From: Romboutsia hominis
Lineage (GTDB): Bacteria; Bacillota; Clostridia; Peptostreptococcales; Peptostreptococcaceae
Direction: 5' to 3'
DNA length: 64,000 bases
NCBI RefSeq assembly: GCF_900002575.1
Contig: NZ_LN650648.1
Coordinates: 2,085,565-2,149,564 of the forward strand
A program made the position numbers and the translations under genes. Position 1 is the stretch's first letter; each line of letters starts with the position of its first letter. Below, in pieces: positions 42,755 to 50,700 of the stretch. Under the pieces are notes generated by a model. The model made no database searches and was not told where the DNA came from. It worked only from the letters and a program-made list of their open reading frames with translations.

Positions 42755-43041
42755 TAGTAATTTATTATTTCTTCTTCTATTTCAAATATTAATGCATCAG
42801 TATTATCTTCTATAAAGTTTATTATTTTTTCTTTTATTGAATCACACATACTAAATTCTAAACTTATACTACATATTCCTATTGATATTATCTGATGAAC
42901 ATCTTGATTATCTACTTCTATAATAGATACATTAAAATTATTTTGTAGTTTTTTTATTATACTTTTTACTATCATTCTTTTTTCCTTAAGGGAATGAACC
43001 CAATTTGCTCTTAAACTTATTTTTAAGACTAGTATCTTCAT
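42754..43041 (-). CDS. DUF503 (YlxP-like) protein
   Basis: A 95-residue protein: MKILVLKISLRANWVHSLKE, KRMIVKSIIKKLQNNFNVSI, EVDNQDVHQIISIGICSIS match DUF503/YlxP, a ferredoxin-like fold often found near rbfA and infB and thought to bind RNA or ribosomes. Here it follows ylbF-like and rnj genes. AAGGAG precedes the start. No catalytic residues are known in the family. Confidence 0.85.
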   Translation of the reverse strand: MKILVLKISLRANWVHSLKEKRMIVKSIIKKLQNNFNVSIIEVDNQDVHQIISIGICSISLEFSMCDSIKEKIINFIEDNTDALIFEIEEEIINY

Positions 43042-43088
43042 ATATTATTTTCTCCTTAGTGAGTCTATGAAATTTATTAATAGTATTT

Positions 43089-43424
43089 CTATTTATAATC
43101 CTTTTCAACACTTTTAGCAAGTATTTTATTTATATCATCCATCATAGATTTAAATTTTTGCTCACTATTTAAGTAGTTATATAATTTTTTATTATTAGAT
43201 ACCTTTTTTCCTACAGATTCTAATTTCATAATGACTTTTTTATCTACCTCTTGGTTTCTTAGTACATATCCTTGTGCTTTAATTTGAATATCTTGATATT
43301 CCTTTAAAAGTTTTTCACAAGATTTATCTTTTTTTACTTCATTCATATTTTTTCTAAAGTCTTTATATTCCTTACTATTTCTTATTTCATTTGCTAATTT
43401 CATAGCGCTATCTTTTACTGACAT
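43089..43424 (-). CDS. YlbF/YmcA-family protein
   Basis: A 111-residue helical protein (SAMKLANEIRNSKEYKDFRK, LKEYQDIQIKAQGYVLRNQE, YLNSEQKFKSMMDDINKIL) of the Com_YlbF family. In B. subtilis YlbF, YmcA and YaaT form the Y-complex that acts with RNase Y on mRNA maturation. Its position directly after rnj fits an RNA-processing role. GGGGGG precedes the start. Confidence 0.85.
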   Translation of the reverse strand: MSVKDSAMKLANEIRNSKEYKDFRKNMNEVKKDKSCEKLLKEYQDIQIKAQGYVLRNQEVDKKVIMKLESVGKKVSNNKKLYNYLNSEQKFKSMMDDINKILAKSVEKDYK

Positions 43425-43436
43425 AGTTTCCCCCCA

Positions 43437-43480
43437 TAAAAAAAGATTGAATATAATAAATTATATTCAATCTTTTCTAA
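43437..43480 (-). terminator. Intrinsic terminator after rnj
   Basis: AAAAAGATTGAATATAA pairs with TTATATTCAATCTTTT; on the minus strand a T run follows. The ylbF-like gene therefore probably has its own promoter or depends on readthrough. Confidence 0.8.
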
Positions 43481-45157
43481 TTATACCTCCATTATTATAG
43501 GAAGTATCATAGGATTTCTCTTTGTTCTTTGGTATAAATATTCTTTTAAGTTTTCTTTTATACTATTTTTTAAATAAGCCCACTCTTTAATATTTTTATC
43601 TTCGCAGTCTCTTAATACATCTTTTATAACATTTTTAGCTCCATCCATTAAATCTTCAGATTCTCTTACATATACAAATCCTCTAGATATTATGTCTGGT
43701 CCTGCTAATACTCTTCCTTCTTCTTTAGATATAGTAACTACAACTATCATAAGTCCATCTTCTGATAAATGCTTTCTATCTCTTAAAACAATGTTTCCTA
43801 CATCTCCCACACCTAATCCATCAACTAATACATTTCCTGTTTGTATAGTTCCTGTTACCTTAGCTGAATTTCTATCTATTTCTAAAACATCTCCTGTTTT
43901 ATTTACAAATATATTTTGACTAGGCATACCTAATTCTTCTGCTAGTTCCGCATGCTTTTTAAGCATCCTATACTCACCATGTGCTGGCATGAAAAACTTA
44001 GGTCTAGCTAATCTATGGATTAACTTTAATTCTTCTTGCTTAGCATGTCCTGATACGTGTATGTCTACTTCATCATAGACAACTTCTGCCCCTTTTTCAA
44101 ATAAGCAGTTTATTACTTTAGATATTAATTTCTCGTTTCCTGGTATTGGATGAGCTGATATTATTATAAAATCTCCATTTCTTATTTCCACTTTCTTATG
44201 ATCAGAACTTGCCATTCTAGCAAGAGCTGACATTGGCTCTCCTTGAGAACCTGTAGTTATTATAACTACTTCACTATCTTCATATCTGTGAAGATCGTTT
44301 AGATCTATTAGCATATTTTCAGGTACGTCTAAATATCCTAATTCACTAGCAACGCCTACTACATTTACCATAGATCTTCCTGAAACTGCAACTTTTCTTC
44401 CAAATCTTTCTGCTGCATTTATTATTTGTTGCAATCTGTGTATATTAGATGCAAATGTTGCAACTATTATTCTATTATTTTCAGCTTTTCTAAATAAATC
44501 ATATAATCCTAATCCTACTGTCTTTTCAGATAATGTAGATCCTGGTCTTTCAGCATTAGTACTATCAGCTAACATTAAAAGTATACCTTTTTTACTTAGC
44601 TCACATATTCTATGCATATCCATTACATCCCCATCAATAGGTGTTAAGTCTATTTTAAAGTCACCTGTATGATATATTATTCCTTGATCTGTATGAACAG
44701 CTATAGAACAAGCATCCGGTATACTGTGATTATTTCTTATGAATTCAACATCCATATGATCTAACTTTATTATTTGTCTTGGTGTAGTAACGTTTAACTT
44801 AACGTTATTTAACTTATGTTCCTTTAACTTAACTTGTATAAGACCTATGCTTAACTTAGAACCGTACACAGGTACATTAATTTTTTTAAGTATATAAGGA
44901 AGCGCTCCTATGTGGTCTTCATGTCCATGTGTGATGAATATACCCTTTATTTTATCTCTGTTTTTGATTAAATAAGTTATATCTGGTATAACTATATCTA
45001 CCCCTAACATATCATCATCTGGAAAACTTAACCCCGCATCTATAACAATTATTTCATCTTTGTATTCGATAACTGTCATGTTTTTGCCGACTTCGTTAAG
45101 ACCGCCTAGTGCCATTACTTTTATCTTATTGGCGCTTTTTTTGAACAACTGCATCAT
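43481..45157 (-). CDS. rnj: Ribonuclease J
   Basis: A 558-residue metallo-beta-lactamase/beta-CASP nuclease with 5'-exonuclease and endonuclease activity on mRNA. ITHGHEDHIGALPYILKK at 76-93 is the zinc motif; LMLADSTNAERPGSTLSEK and IVATFASNIHRLQQIINAAE are beta-CASP blocks; FFMPAHGEYRMLKKHAELAE motif C. KIKVMALGGLNEVGKNMTVI starts the domain. The start is uncertain: the two ATG at 45157/45154 are 0-3 bases from GAGGAG, while TTG at 45148 is nine bases away. RNase J2 paralogy cannot be judged from this window. Confidence 0.93.
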   Translation of the reverse strand: MMQLFKKSANKIKVMALGGLNEVGKNMTVIEYKDEIIVIDAGLSFPDDDMLGVDIVIPDITYLIKNRDKIKGIFITHGHEDHIGALPYILKKINVPVYGSKLSIGLIQVKLKEHKLNNVKLNVTTPRQIIKLDHMDVEFIRNNHSIPDACSIAVHTDQGIIYHTGDFKIDLTPIDGDVMDMHRICELSKKGILLMLADSTNAERPGSTLSEKTVGLGLYDLFRKAENNRIIVATFASNIHRLQQIINAAERFGRKVAVSGRSMVNVVGVASELGYLDVPENMLIDLNDLHRYEDSEVVIITTGSQGEPMSALARMASSDHKKVEIRNGDFIIISAHPIPGNEKLISKVINCLFEKGAEVVYDEVDIHVSGHAKQEELKLIHRLARPKFFMPAHGEYRMLKKHAELAEELGMPSQNIFVNKTGDVLEIDRNSAKVTGTIQTGNVLVDGLGVGDVGNIVLRDRKHLSEDGLMIVVVTISKEEGRVLAGPDIISRGFVYVRESEDLMDGAKNVIKDVLRDCEDKNIKEWAYLKNSIKENLKEYLYQRTKRNPMILPIIMEV

Positions 45158-45456
45158 CTCCTCTATGTCTATTCAGTTTTTATTAAAATTTCAACACGTT
45201 CTAAAATTTTAAATAATATCGATTCACGCACTCTTTACCAGTTATTATCATTGTACCATAATTTCATCAATAAATTAAGTAGTATTTGAAATACATTTAT
45301 TGTATTATTTTGACAAAGTCAAATTATTCTGATATTCTCAAACTATAAAATAAAATATTATTATATACTTAAATATGCATTTTATTTAGGTATTGATTAA
45401 ATAAAATTTAGCGATAAATATACATTATATTTATCTAAATTATAATGGGAGGTTTT
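45158..45456. other. Divergent intergenic region with a TTTGAC palindrome
   Basis: It separates rnj from the plus-strand YdjM-like gene. At about 45309-45323 the palindrome TTTGAC-AAA-GTCAAA, extended by AT-rich arms, could be an operator. Nothing else is recognisable. Confidence 0.4.
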
Positions 45457-46221
45457 ATGAGGGGTAAAACTCATTGTACTATAGGTGTTTTAAGTGTTAT
45501 TCAAGCCTCATTATTATTTAATATACCAATATCTATTTTTAATATCATATTATCTGCATTTTTCTCTATTCTACCAGATTTAGATGAATCAAATTCAATA
45601 GTATCTGAAATGTTTTTAAAAAAGAATACTTCTAAGTTTATTTTAAAAATCACAATATATTTGATAAATGTATTTATATTTTTTATATCACTTAAAATAA
45701 ATGATAACTTTTTTTTAAGCTCATTAATAACATTTATATCTATTTTTATAATAGAGTCAAAGCTTAATCATACTTTCTTAAGAAAAGTATTTATATCATT
45801 AATATTTATACTTCTCGGATTTTGTCTTTATTTAGTTAATATTAAAATATACTTTTCTATATTTTGCTTTATGCTTGCCACATTTCCTTGGCTAAAACAT
45901 AGAAGTTTTTCTCACAGTATATTTGCAATAATTATAGTATATTTTTTATTAAAACAAATCGAGCTAATAACTAATATATTAAATTTATCATTTTTTGGAA
46001 CTATAAGTTATGCTAGTCATATATTTTTAGGAGATTTATTTACAAGATCAGGTATTCCTCTTTTATATCCTATTAGTGATAAAAAGTTTTCTCTAGGATT
46101 TTTTAAAGTAGGTGGCTTTTTAAATAACGCTATAGAAATAATATTTATTATGATTTTAACTACATTGGTAGTTTTCACTATAATAAATAAGTTTAATTTA
46201 TTAAATTTATCAATATTATAA
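45457..46221 (+). CDS. YdjM-family membrane-associated metal-dependent hydrolase-like protein
   Basis: A 254-residue polytopic membrane protein. MRGKTHCTIGVLSVIQASLL, SILPDLDESNSIVSEMF, FPWLKHRSFSHSIFAI and ISYASHIFLGDLFTRSGIPL contain the ordered His/Asp residues of the YdjM (LexA-binding, DUF457-like) family. The actual reaction is unknown. The ATG at 45457 follows GGGAGG by four bases; the ATG twelve bases earlier contains that site. Monocistronic, followed by a strong bidirectional terminator. Confidence 0.82.
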   Translation: MRGKTHCTIGVLSVIQASLLFNIPISIFNIILSAFFSILPDLDESNSIVSEMFLKKNTSKFILKITIYLINVFIFFISLKINDNFFLSSLITFISIFIIESKLNHTFLRKVFISLIFILLGFCLYLVNIKIYFSIFCFMLATFPWLKHRSFSHSIFAIIIVYFLLKQIELITNILNLSFFGTISYASHIFLGDLFTRSGIPLLYPISDKKFSLGFFKVGGFLNNAIEIIFIMILTTLVVFTIINKFNLLNLSIL

Positions 46222-46268
46222 TAGTATTTATTAAAAAATACTTAAAATATTAAAGCTTAGTTGTATAT

Positions 46269-46307
46269 AAAAAAGATATTAACACAATTTGTGCTAATAT
46301 CTTTTTT
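46269..46307. terminator. Bidirectional intrinsic terminator
   Basis: A long interrupted hairpin: AAAAAGATATTA and TAATATCTTTTT enclose CACAA and TTGTG. It lies between the YdjM-like gene and the convergent motB. Confidence 0.8.
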
Positions 46308-46403
46308 AATTCTAAATTATAGCTACTATAAATATTCAGTAACTACACTAGTAATATTTAAATTAATAATTTTATGTAAATTGTTAATTAGAGCATATAT
46401 GTT

Positions 46404-47141
46404 TTATTTTTTGTTATTCTCAACTTCATTAAACTTAGAATTTAATATTAATATATCCACTCTTCTATTTTTAGCCTTACCTTCTACTGTATTATTATCA
46501 GATTTTGGTCTATATTCTGAATAACCTATTGCTGATATTTTTTGAGGATTTATTCCACCATTATTTATTAAAATCTGCGCTACGTTACTAGCCCTCATTA
46601 CTGATAAATCCCAGTTAGATTTAAATATTTCATTGTGCATAGGCACATTATCTGTATAACCTTCAACTCTTATATAACTATCCTTTACTAAGGATTTATT
46701 TATAATCTCACTTATTTTAACAAGTTTATTAACTTGATCTGGTTTTACGTCTGCTTTACCACTATTAAAGAATAATGAATCATTAAAGCTAACAACTAAT
46801 CCTCTTTTTTCTATTGTTGTATTAACACTACCTGAAAGATTATTTTCTTTTAGATACTTATCTAACTTTTCTTTTACTTTCTCTAACTTTTCATTTTCAC
46901 TTAGGCCATTTCCAGTTTCTCCACCCATATTGCTTCCAGTATCTGCTATAGCTGTTCCATCACCCATAGCCTCATTTAAAGCAGTTGTAAGTTTTTCATA
47001 TTTCCCTTTATTTATACTACTCATTGCATACATTATAATGAAAAATATCATTAATAATGTTATAAAGTCTGCATAGGAAAGCAACCAACGTTCATGGTTT
47101 TCATGCTCTTCTTCTTCTTCAAATCTATTTCTTTTTTGCAT
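46404..47141 (-). CDS. motB: Flagellar motor stator protein MotB
   Basis: A 245-residue stator subunit. ENHERWLLSYADFITLLMIF at 14-33 is the single membrane helix with the proton-binding Asp25. The C-terminal OmpA-like domain (VEGYTDNVPMHNEIFKSNWD, SVMRASNVAQILI, ISAIGYSEYRPKSDN) anchors to peptidoglycan. It follows motA with a two-base gap. GGAGGG precedes the start. No other flagellar gene is in the window, so this is an isolated stator operon. Confidence 0.93.
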   Translation of the reverse strand: MQKRNRFEEEEEHENHERWLLSYADFITLLMIFFIIMYAMSSINKGKYEKLTTALNEAMGDGTAIADTGSNMGGETGNGLSENEKLEKVKEKLDKYLKENNLSGSVNTTIEKRGLVVSFNDSLFFNSGKADVKPDQVNKLVKISEIINKSLVKDSYIRVEGYTDNVPMHNEIFKSNWDLSVMRASNVAQILINNGGINPQKISAIGYSEYRPKSDNNTVEGKAKNRRVDILILNSKFNEVENNKK

Positions 47142-47143
47142 GA

Positions 47144-47947
47144 TTAACCCTCCAATTCAACGTGTTCTAAATATCTTTCTTCTAACTTAGCTTGATCCTT
47201 TTTATCTAAAAAACCTTTAAGAGTTTCTATAAATATTGTTGAGCTTACTTCTTGTTGAATTAATGTTATACCTTCCATTATAATTTCTTTTTCTAATTGT
47301 TCATTTTTTCCTAAATTTTTAAGTCTAGTTCCAATTGGAAGGAATATTAAGTTGGCACTTCCAAGTCCATAAAGAGTTGCTAAGAATGCAGCCGATATAC
47401 TACCTCCTAGTGCATTCATATCTGCACTTGCTAGTCCTCCAAGAACGTGTATAAGACCTAAAACTGTACCAACGATACCCATAGTTGGTGCTGTTCCTCC
47501 AGCAGAGTCAAATATAGCTGCACCAACCTTATGTCTTTTAAAACTCATTGATGCTTCAATTTCTAACATATTTCTAAGCTCTTCAGGGTGAACCCCATCA
47601 ATAGCTGATAAAAGTGCCTTTTTCATAAAAGGATCCATTTTTTCTTCTTCGTCTACTTCAGCTTCAATACTTAAAAAACCTTCTTTTTTTACTTTGTCTA
47701 ATACATGATTAAGATATGCTATTACTTCTACTAAGTCTGCTGATTTTCTAGTAAAAGCAACTTTTAAAATTCTACCTATATTTTTTAATTGTTTAGGAGT
47801 AAATGATGTACCTAAGGAACCAATTGTTCCTCCAAATACTATTACAAGAGGCGTCCAAGAAACAAGAGCACTAGCATGCCCTCCTTCACCCATGAAACCT
47901 AGTAATAAAAATCCAAAACCTAAAAATAATGATATTAAACCAGTCAT
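47144..47947 (-). CDS. motA: Flagellar motor stator protein MotA
   Basis: A 267-residue protein with four membrane segments (LISLFLGFGFLLLGF, LVSWTPLVIVFGGTIGSLG, APTMGIVGTVLGLIHVLGGL, AAFLATLYGLGSANLIFLPI). The large cytoplasmic loop (residues ~55-155) has the charged residues that contact FliG. Pro and Gly positions (TAPTMGIVGTVLGL) are diagnostic. With MotB it forms the proton- or sodium-driven torque generator. AGGGA lies nine bases before the start. Confidence 0.93.
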   Translation of the reverse strand: MTGLISLFLGFGFLLLGFMGEGGHASALVSWTPLVIVFGGTIGSLGTSFTPKQLKNIGRILKVAFTRKSADLVEVIAYLNHVLDKVKKEGFLSIEAEVDEEEKMDPFMKKALLSAIDGVHPEELRNMLEIEASMSFKRHKVGAAIFDSAGGTAPTMGIVGTVLGLIHVLGGLASADMNALGGSISAAFLATLYGLGSANLIFLPIGTRLKNLGKNEQLEKEIIMEGITLIQQEVSSTIFIETLKGFLDKKDQAKLEERYLEHVELEG

Positions 47948-48137
47948 AATTCAATGTCCCTTCTATATTTTTTGTATCTTTAGAAAGCTTTACTATACTA
48001 ATATTTATAATTTATATTATCGGCTTTTATCATCATATATTAAGTATGTTTTTATATATTTAACATGTTTTTATTTATATAGCTTATGTAGCTTTTATAC
48101 ATTATTAAGTAAACACATTTAATAAATATCCATAATC

Positions 48138-48171
48138 AAAAAGGCATCTATCTTTTGATAGATGCCTTTTT
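48138..48171. terminator. Intrinsic terminator after fur
   Basis: A 15-bp perfect stem, AAAAAGGCATCTATC with GATAGATGCCTTTTT, around loop TTTT. Confidence 0.9.
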
Positions 48172-48197
48172 ATCTAGTAAAAAATATAATTATATTT

Positions 48198-48635
48198 TTA
48201 TTTAGAACAATCTTCACATAGTCCGTAAAACTTTAAATCATGATCCATTATTTCAAATTTGTATGTTTCTTGTATTTGTCTTTCGATTGAGTCTAGTAAA
48301 TCTTCTTTAACCTCTATTATCTTTGAACAGTTTTTACATATTAAATGATGGTGATTATGGCTATCTTCTTTATCTAGGCATATTTCATATCTTATACATC
48401 CATCGTCTAAGTTAAGCTTTGATATAACCCCAACATCATCTAATAACTGCATAGTTCTATAAACTGTTGCTAATCCGATTTCAGGACAATCTACTCTAAC
48501 TAAATCATATATTTCTTCACTGCTTAAATGTTTATCTGTATTTTTTATAAGTATTTCAACTATTGCTCTTCTTTGTGGTGTTATTTTAAATCCTGTTTCT
48601 TTTAATTTATCTTTTAATAACTCCATTGTATTCAT
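48198..48635 (-). CDS. fur: Ferric uptake regulator Fur
   Basis: A 145-residue Fur-family repressor. GFKITPQRRAIVEILIKNTD and DCPEIGLATVYRTMQLLDDV form the winged helix; NHHHLICKNCSKIIEV is the metal-binding HHH-CxxC segment and FYGLCEDCSK the second CxxC. The conserved cluster position next to LCP, DUF1292 and ruvX genes matches the fur locus of C. difficile. It represses iron-uptake genes with Fe(II). PerR or Zur paralogy is less likely given the context. AAGGGTGAT precedes the start. Confidence 0.9.
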   Translation of the reverse strand: MNTMELLKDKLKETGFKITPQRRAIVEILIKNTDKHLSSEEIYDLVRVDCPEIGLATVYRTMQLLDDVGVISKLNLDDGCIRYEICLDKEDSHNHHHLICKNCSKIIEVKEDLLDSIERQIQETYKFEIMDHDLKFYGLCEDCSK

Positions 48636-48720
48636 ATAATATCACCCTTATTTTCAATTGATAATCTTTATTAATTATTTTATTTGATAATGGCCATTTT
48701 GTCAATAATTTATAGACATT

Positions 48721-49608
48721 TTATTTGTTATATATAAAACCATTTAGAATTTTCAGATTTTCTTCTTTGTCCCACTTTATAACATACTTTTTACTTTCAT
48801 TGCTTATACCTTCATCTCTATACTTTTCTACTGGAAACTCCAATTGCTTTATCTCATAATTAGCTAACTTTTGAGATATTAATGCTAATTTAAATATTTT
48901 ATCAATAGATATATTTACATCTATATGTTTAACTACACTACTTATAACCTTTGGATAATCTTTTAAAGGTATATTAGTTAATTTGTTTGCTATATCAGTT
49001 AATATTTTTCTTTGTCTTTCATCTCGCTTATAAATGGTATCCATCTTCCTTATTCTTGCATAAGCAAGAGCTTGGTATCCATTTAATTTATTATTTCCTA
49101 CTTTGTCTATATACTTTATATTACCCTCATTTTGAGAATTTAAATCATAACAGACTTCTATAGTTTTATTAAGGTATTCTATTTCTTTTTGACTAACGTC
49201 TACTTCTACCCCTCCTATAGTATCTACTATTTCTATAAATGATTTAAAATCTACTACTGCATAATCCTTTATATCTAAATTAAAATTATTATTTATTGTT
49301 TCTAAAAGTAGTTTTTCCTTACCATAAGCATATGCATGATTTAATTTTTCATATCCTATATTAGGTATATTAACTAATGTATCTCTGGCTAGGGACGTAA
49401 GCCTTAGAGCTTTATTTTTAGTATCTATAGTTAGTATTATCATACAATCAGACCTTGATGGTTTATTAGTATTTGAACTATCTGTCCCAATTAGAAGTAT
49501 ATTTTCAATATCATTTTTACTATTTTCTAAACTACTATTTTCTAATGAGTCAATCTTTTGTGTTATACAAATAAGTATTATAAAAAGACATAATATAAAT
49601 TTTTTCAT
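48721..49608 (-). CDS. LytR-CpsA-Psr (LCP) family protein
   Basis: A 295-residue envelope enzyme. KKFILCLFIILICITQKIDS is the membrane anchor, and the LCP domain follows at once: NILLIGTDSSNTNKPSRSDC, ALRLTSLARDTLVNIPNIGY, EKLNHAYAYG, VDTIGGVEVDVSQKEIEYLN, LAYARIRKMDTIYKRDERQR. LCP proteins transfer teichoic acid-like glycopolymers from lipid carriers to peptidoglycan; conserved Arg residues are present. The ATG at 49608 is eight bases from AAGGAG, the ATG six bases earlier only two. Confidence 0.92.
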   Translation of the reverse strand: MKKFILCLFIILICITQKIDSLENSSLENSKNDIENILLIGTDSSNTNKPSRSDCMIILTIDTKNKALRLTSLARDTLVNIPNIGYEKLNHAYAYGKEKLLLETINNNFNLDIKDYAVVDFKSFIEIVDTIGGVEVDVSQKEIEYLNKTIEVCYDLNSQNEGNIKYIDKVGNNKLNGYQALAYARIRKMDTIYKRDERQRKILTDIANKLTNIPLKDYPKVISSVVKHIDVNISIDKIFKLALISQKLANYEIKQLEFPVEKYRDEGISNESKKYVIKWDKEENLKILNGFIYNK

Positions 49609-49849
49609 TATCATTACTCCTTATTCTTATTTGTAAATATTTTGCCTCACTATTATATTTTTACTCAAAAAATTTACTATGCTTAAGCGACGTATCGACG
49701 AAATATTTCATTTTACCAATTATATATCTTATCTAACTTATGTTTGCATCAATCTCTCAAACTAAGTATCAGTAAAATATTTTAAATTTTATATATTAAA
49801 CTACTATAAATTATCCTAAAACTAAATAGTTTATAATACCTTAATATAT

Positions 49850-49880
49850 AAAAAACTACCTATTGCTAGGTAGTCTTTTT
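49850..49880 (-). terminator. Intrinsic terminator after the DUF1292 gene
   Basis: ACTACCTA pairs with TAGGTAGT around TTGC; on the minus strand TTTTTT follows. Confidence 0.8.
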
Positions 49881-49881
49881 A

Positions 49882-50154
49882 TTATTCTTCGTCTTCGTCG
49901 AAGTTTAATCCTTCTTCTTCCATTAATGTGTTGTATACATCAACAACTATTTCATATTCTTTGTCATCTTCTAATGGAACTAATATTTCGCCTTCTTCAT
50001 CTTGGTCAATTCTAAATACTAAAGCTTCTTCTGTTTCTTCTTCTAAAGGAACTAATATAGCATATTCTTTTCCTTCTGCTTCTAGTGTTAATATTATTTC
50101 AAAAGCACTTTCTTGGCCATTTTCATCGATTAAGTTTATTATATTTTCTTGCAT
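49882..50154 (-). CDS. DUF1292 domain-containing acidic protein
   Basis: A 90-residue, very acidic protein (ESAFEIILTLEAEGKEYAIL, VPLEEETEEALVFRIDQDEE, YEIVVDVYNTLMEEEGLNFD) of the DUF1292 (YrzB) family, which is conserved between ruvX and fur-like genes in Firmicutes. Function is unknown. The ATG at 50154 is five bases from AGGTGG; a GTG nine bases earlier overlaps that site. Confidence 0.88.
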   Translation of the reverse strand: MQENIINLIDENGQESAFEIILTLEAEGKEYAILVPLEEETEEALVFRIDQDEEGEILVPLEDDKEYEIVVDVYNTLMEEEGLNFDEDEE

Positions 50155-50221
50155 GTTATCCACCTCTAATTCTATTTATTAACTATATTATATATCATAA
50201 ACTAGTTAATTTATATATATT

Positions 50222-50647
50222 TTAAAAATTTCTTTGTCTATCTAAGTATCCTTGAAGTATTATTACAGCAGCTACCATATCTATAACACTTTTTCTATTT
50301 TCTCTTCTAACATTACCTTGTATAAGTGTTCTTTCTGCTGCTACTGTTGATAATCTTTCATCCCAGTATTCTATTGTTATTCCCGTTTCTTCTTGTAATA
50401 ATTCACAAAACTTTATTACTTTTTCACCTTGTGGACCTAATGTTCCATTCATATTCTTAGGTAACCCTGAAACTATCTTAGTTACTTGTCTTTCTTTTAT
50501 TATTTCTTTTAATGCTTCTATGTCTTTTTTCTTCCCTATTCTCTTTACTGTTTTAACTCCTTGTGCTGTAAGACCCATTAAGTCACTAACTGCAACTCCT
50601 ATAGTCTTATCACCAACATCAAGTCCCATTATTCTTCCGTCTAGCAT
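50222..50647 (-). CDS. ruvX: RuvX/YqgF Holliday junction resolvase-like protein
   Basis: A 141-residue RNase H-fold nuclease: [20 protein letters not shown] has the first catalytic Asp, [20 protein letters not shown] the GLP-N-G motif, and [17 protein letters not shown] the Glu, with the last Asp in [17 protein letters not shown]. In other bacteria it is needed for 16S rRNA 5'-end processing and can cut Holliday junctions. AAGGAG precedes the start; it lies between the 725-residue membrane protein and DUF1292. Confidence 0.93.
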   Translation of the reverse strand: MLDGRIMGLDVGDKTIGVAVSDLMGLTAQGVKTVKRIGKKKDIEALKEIIKERQVTKIVSGLPKNMNGTLGPQGEKVIKFCELLQEETGITIEYWDERLSTVAAERTLIQGNVRRENRKSVIDMVAAVIILQGYLDRQRNF

Positions 50648-50671
50648 TTTTTTCTCCTTAAATTTTAAGAT

Positions 50672-50693
50672 AGGTCAGGTTTTAACCTGACCT
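50672..50693 (-). other. Perfect hairpin between the 725-residue protein gene and ruvX
   Basis: AGGTCAGGTT and AACCTGACCT form a GC-rich 10-bp stem, but no T run follows on the minus strand. It may be an mRNA processing or stability element rather than a terminator. Confidence 0.5.
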
Positions 50694-50700
50694 TTATGGT

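Noticed and set aside
46261-46524. Plus-strand 87-codon frame after the YdjM-like gene
   Set aside because: It crosses a strong terminator and then runs antisense to motB; it has no ribosome binding site.
48655-48700. Fur box upstream of fur (TTGATAATCTTTATTAA)
   Set aside because: It matches the 19-bp Fur consensus at only about 11 positions in very AT-rich DNA.
48750-48770. CodY box AATTTTCAGATTTTC
   Set aside because: It lies inside the 3' end of the LCP coding sequence and fits the consensus only in its first ten bases.
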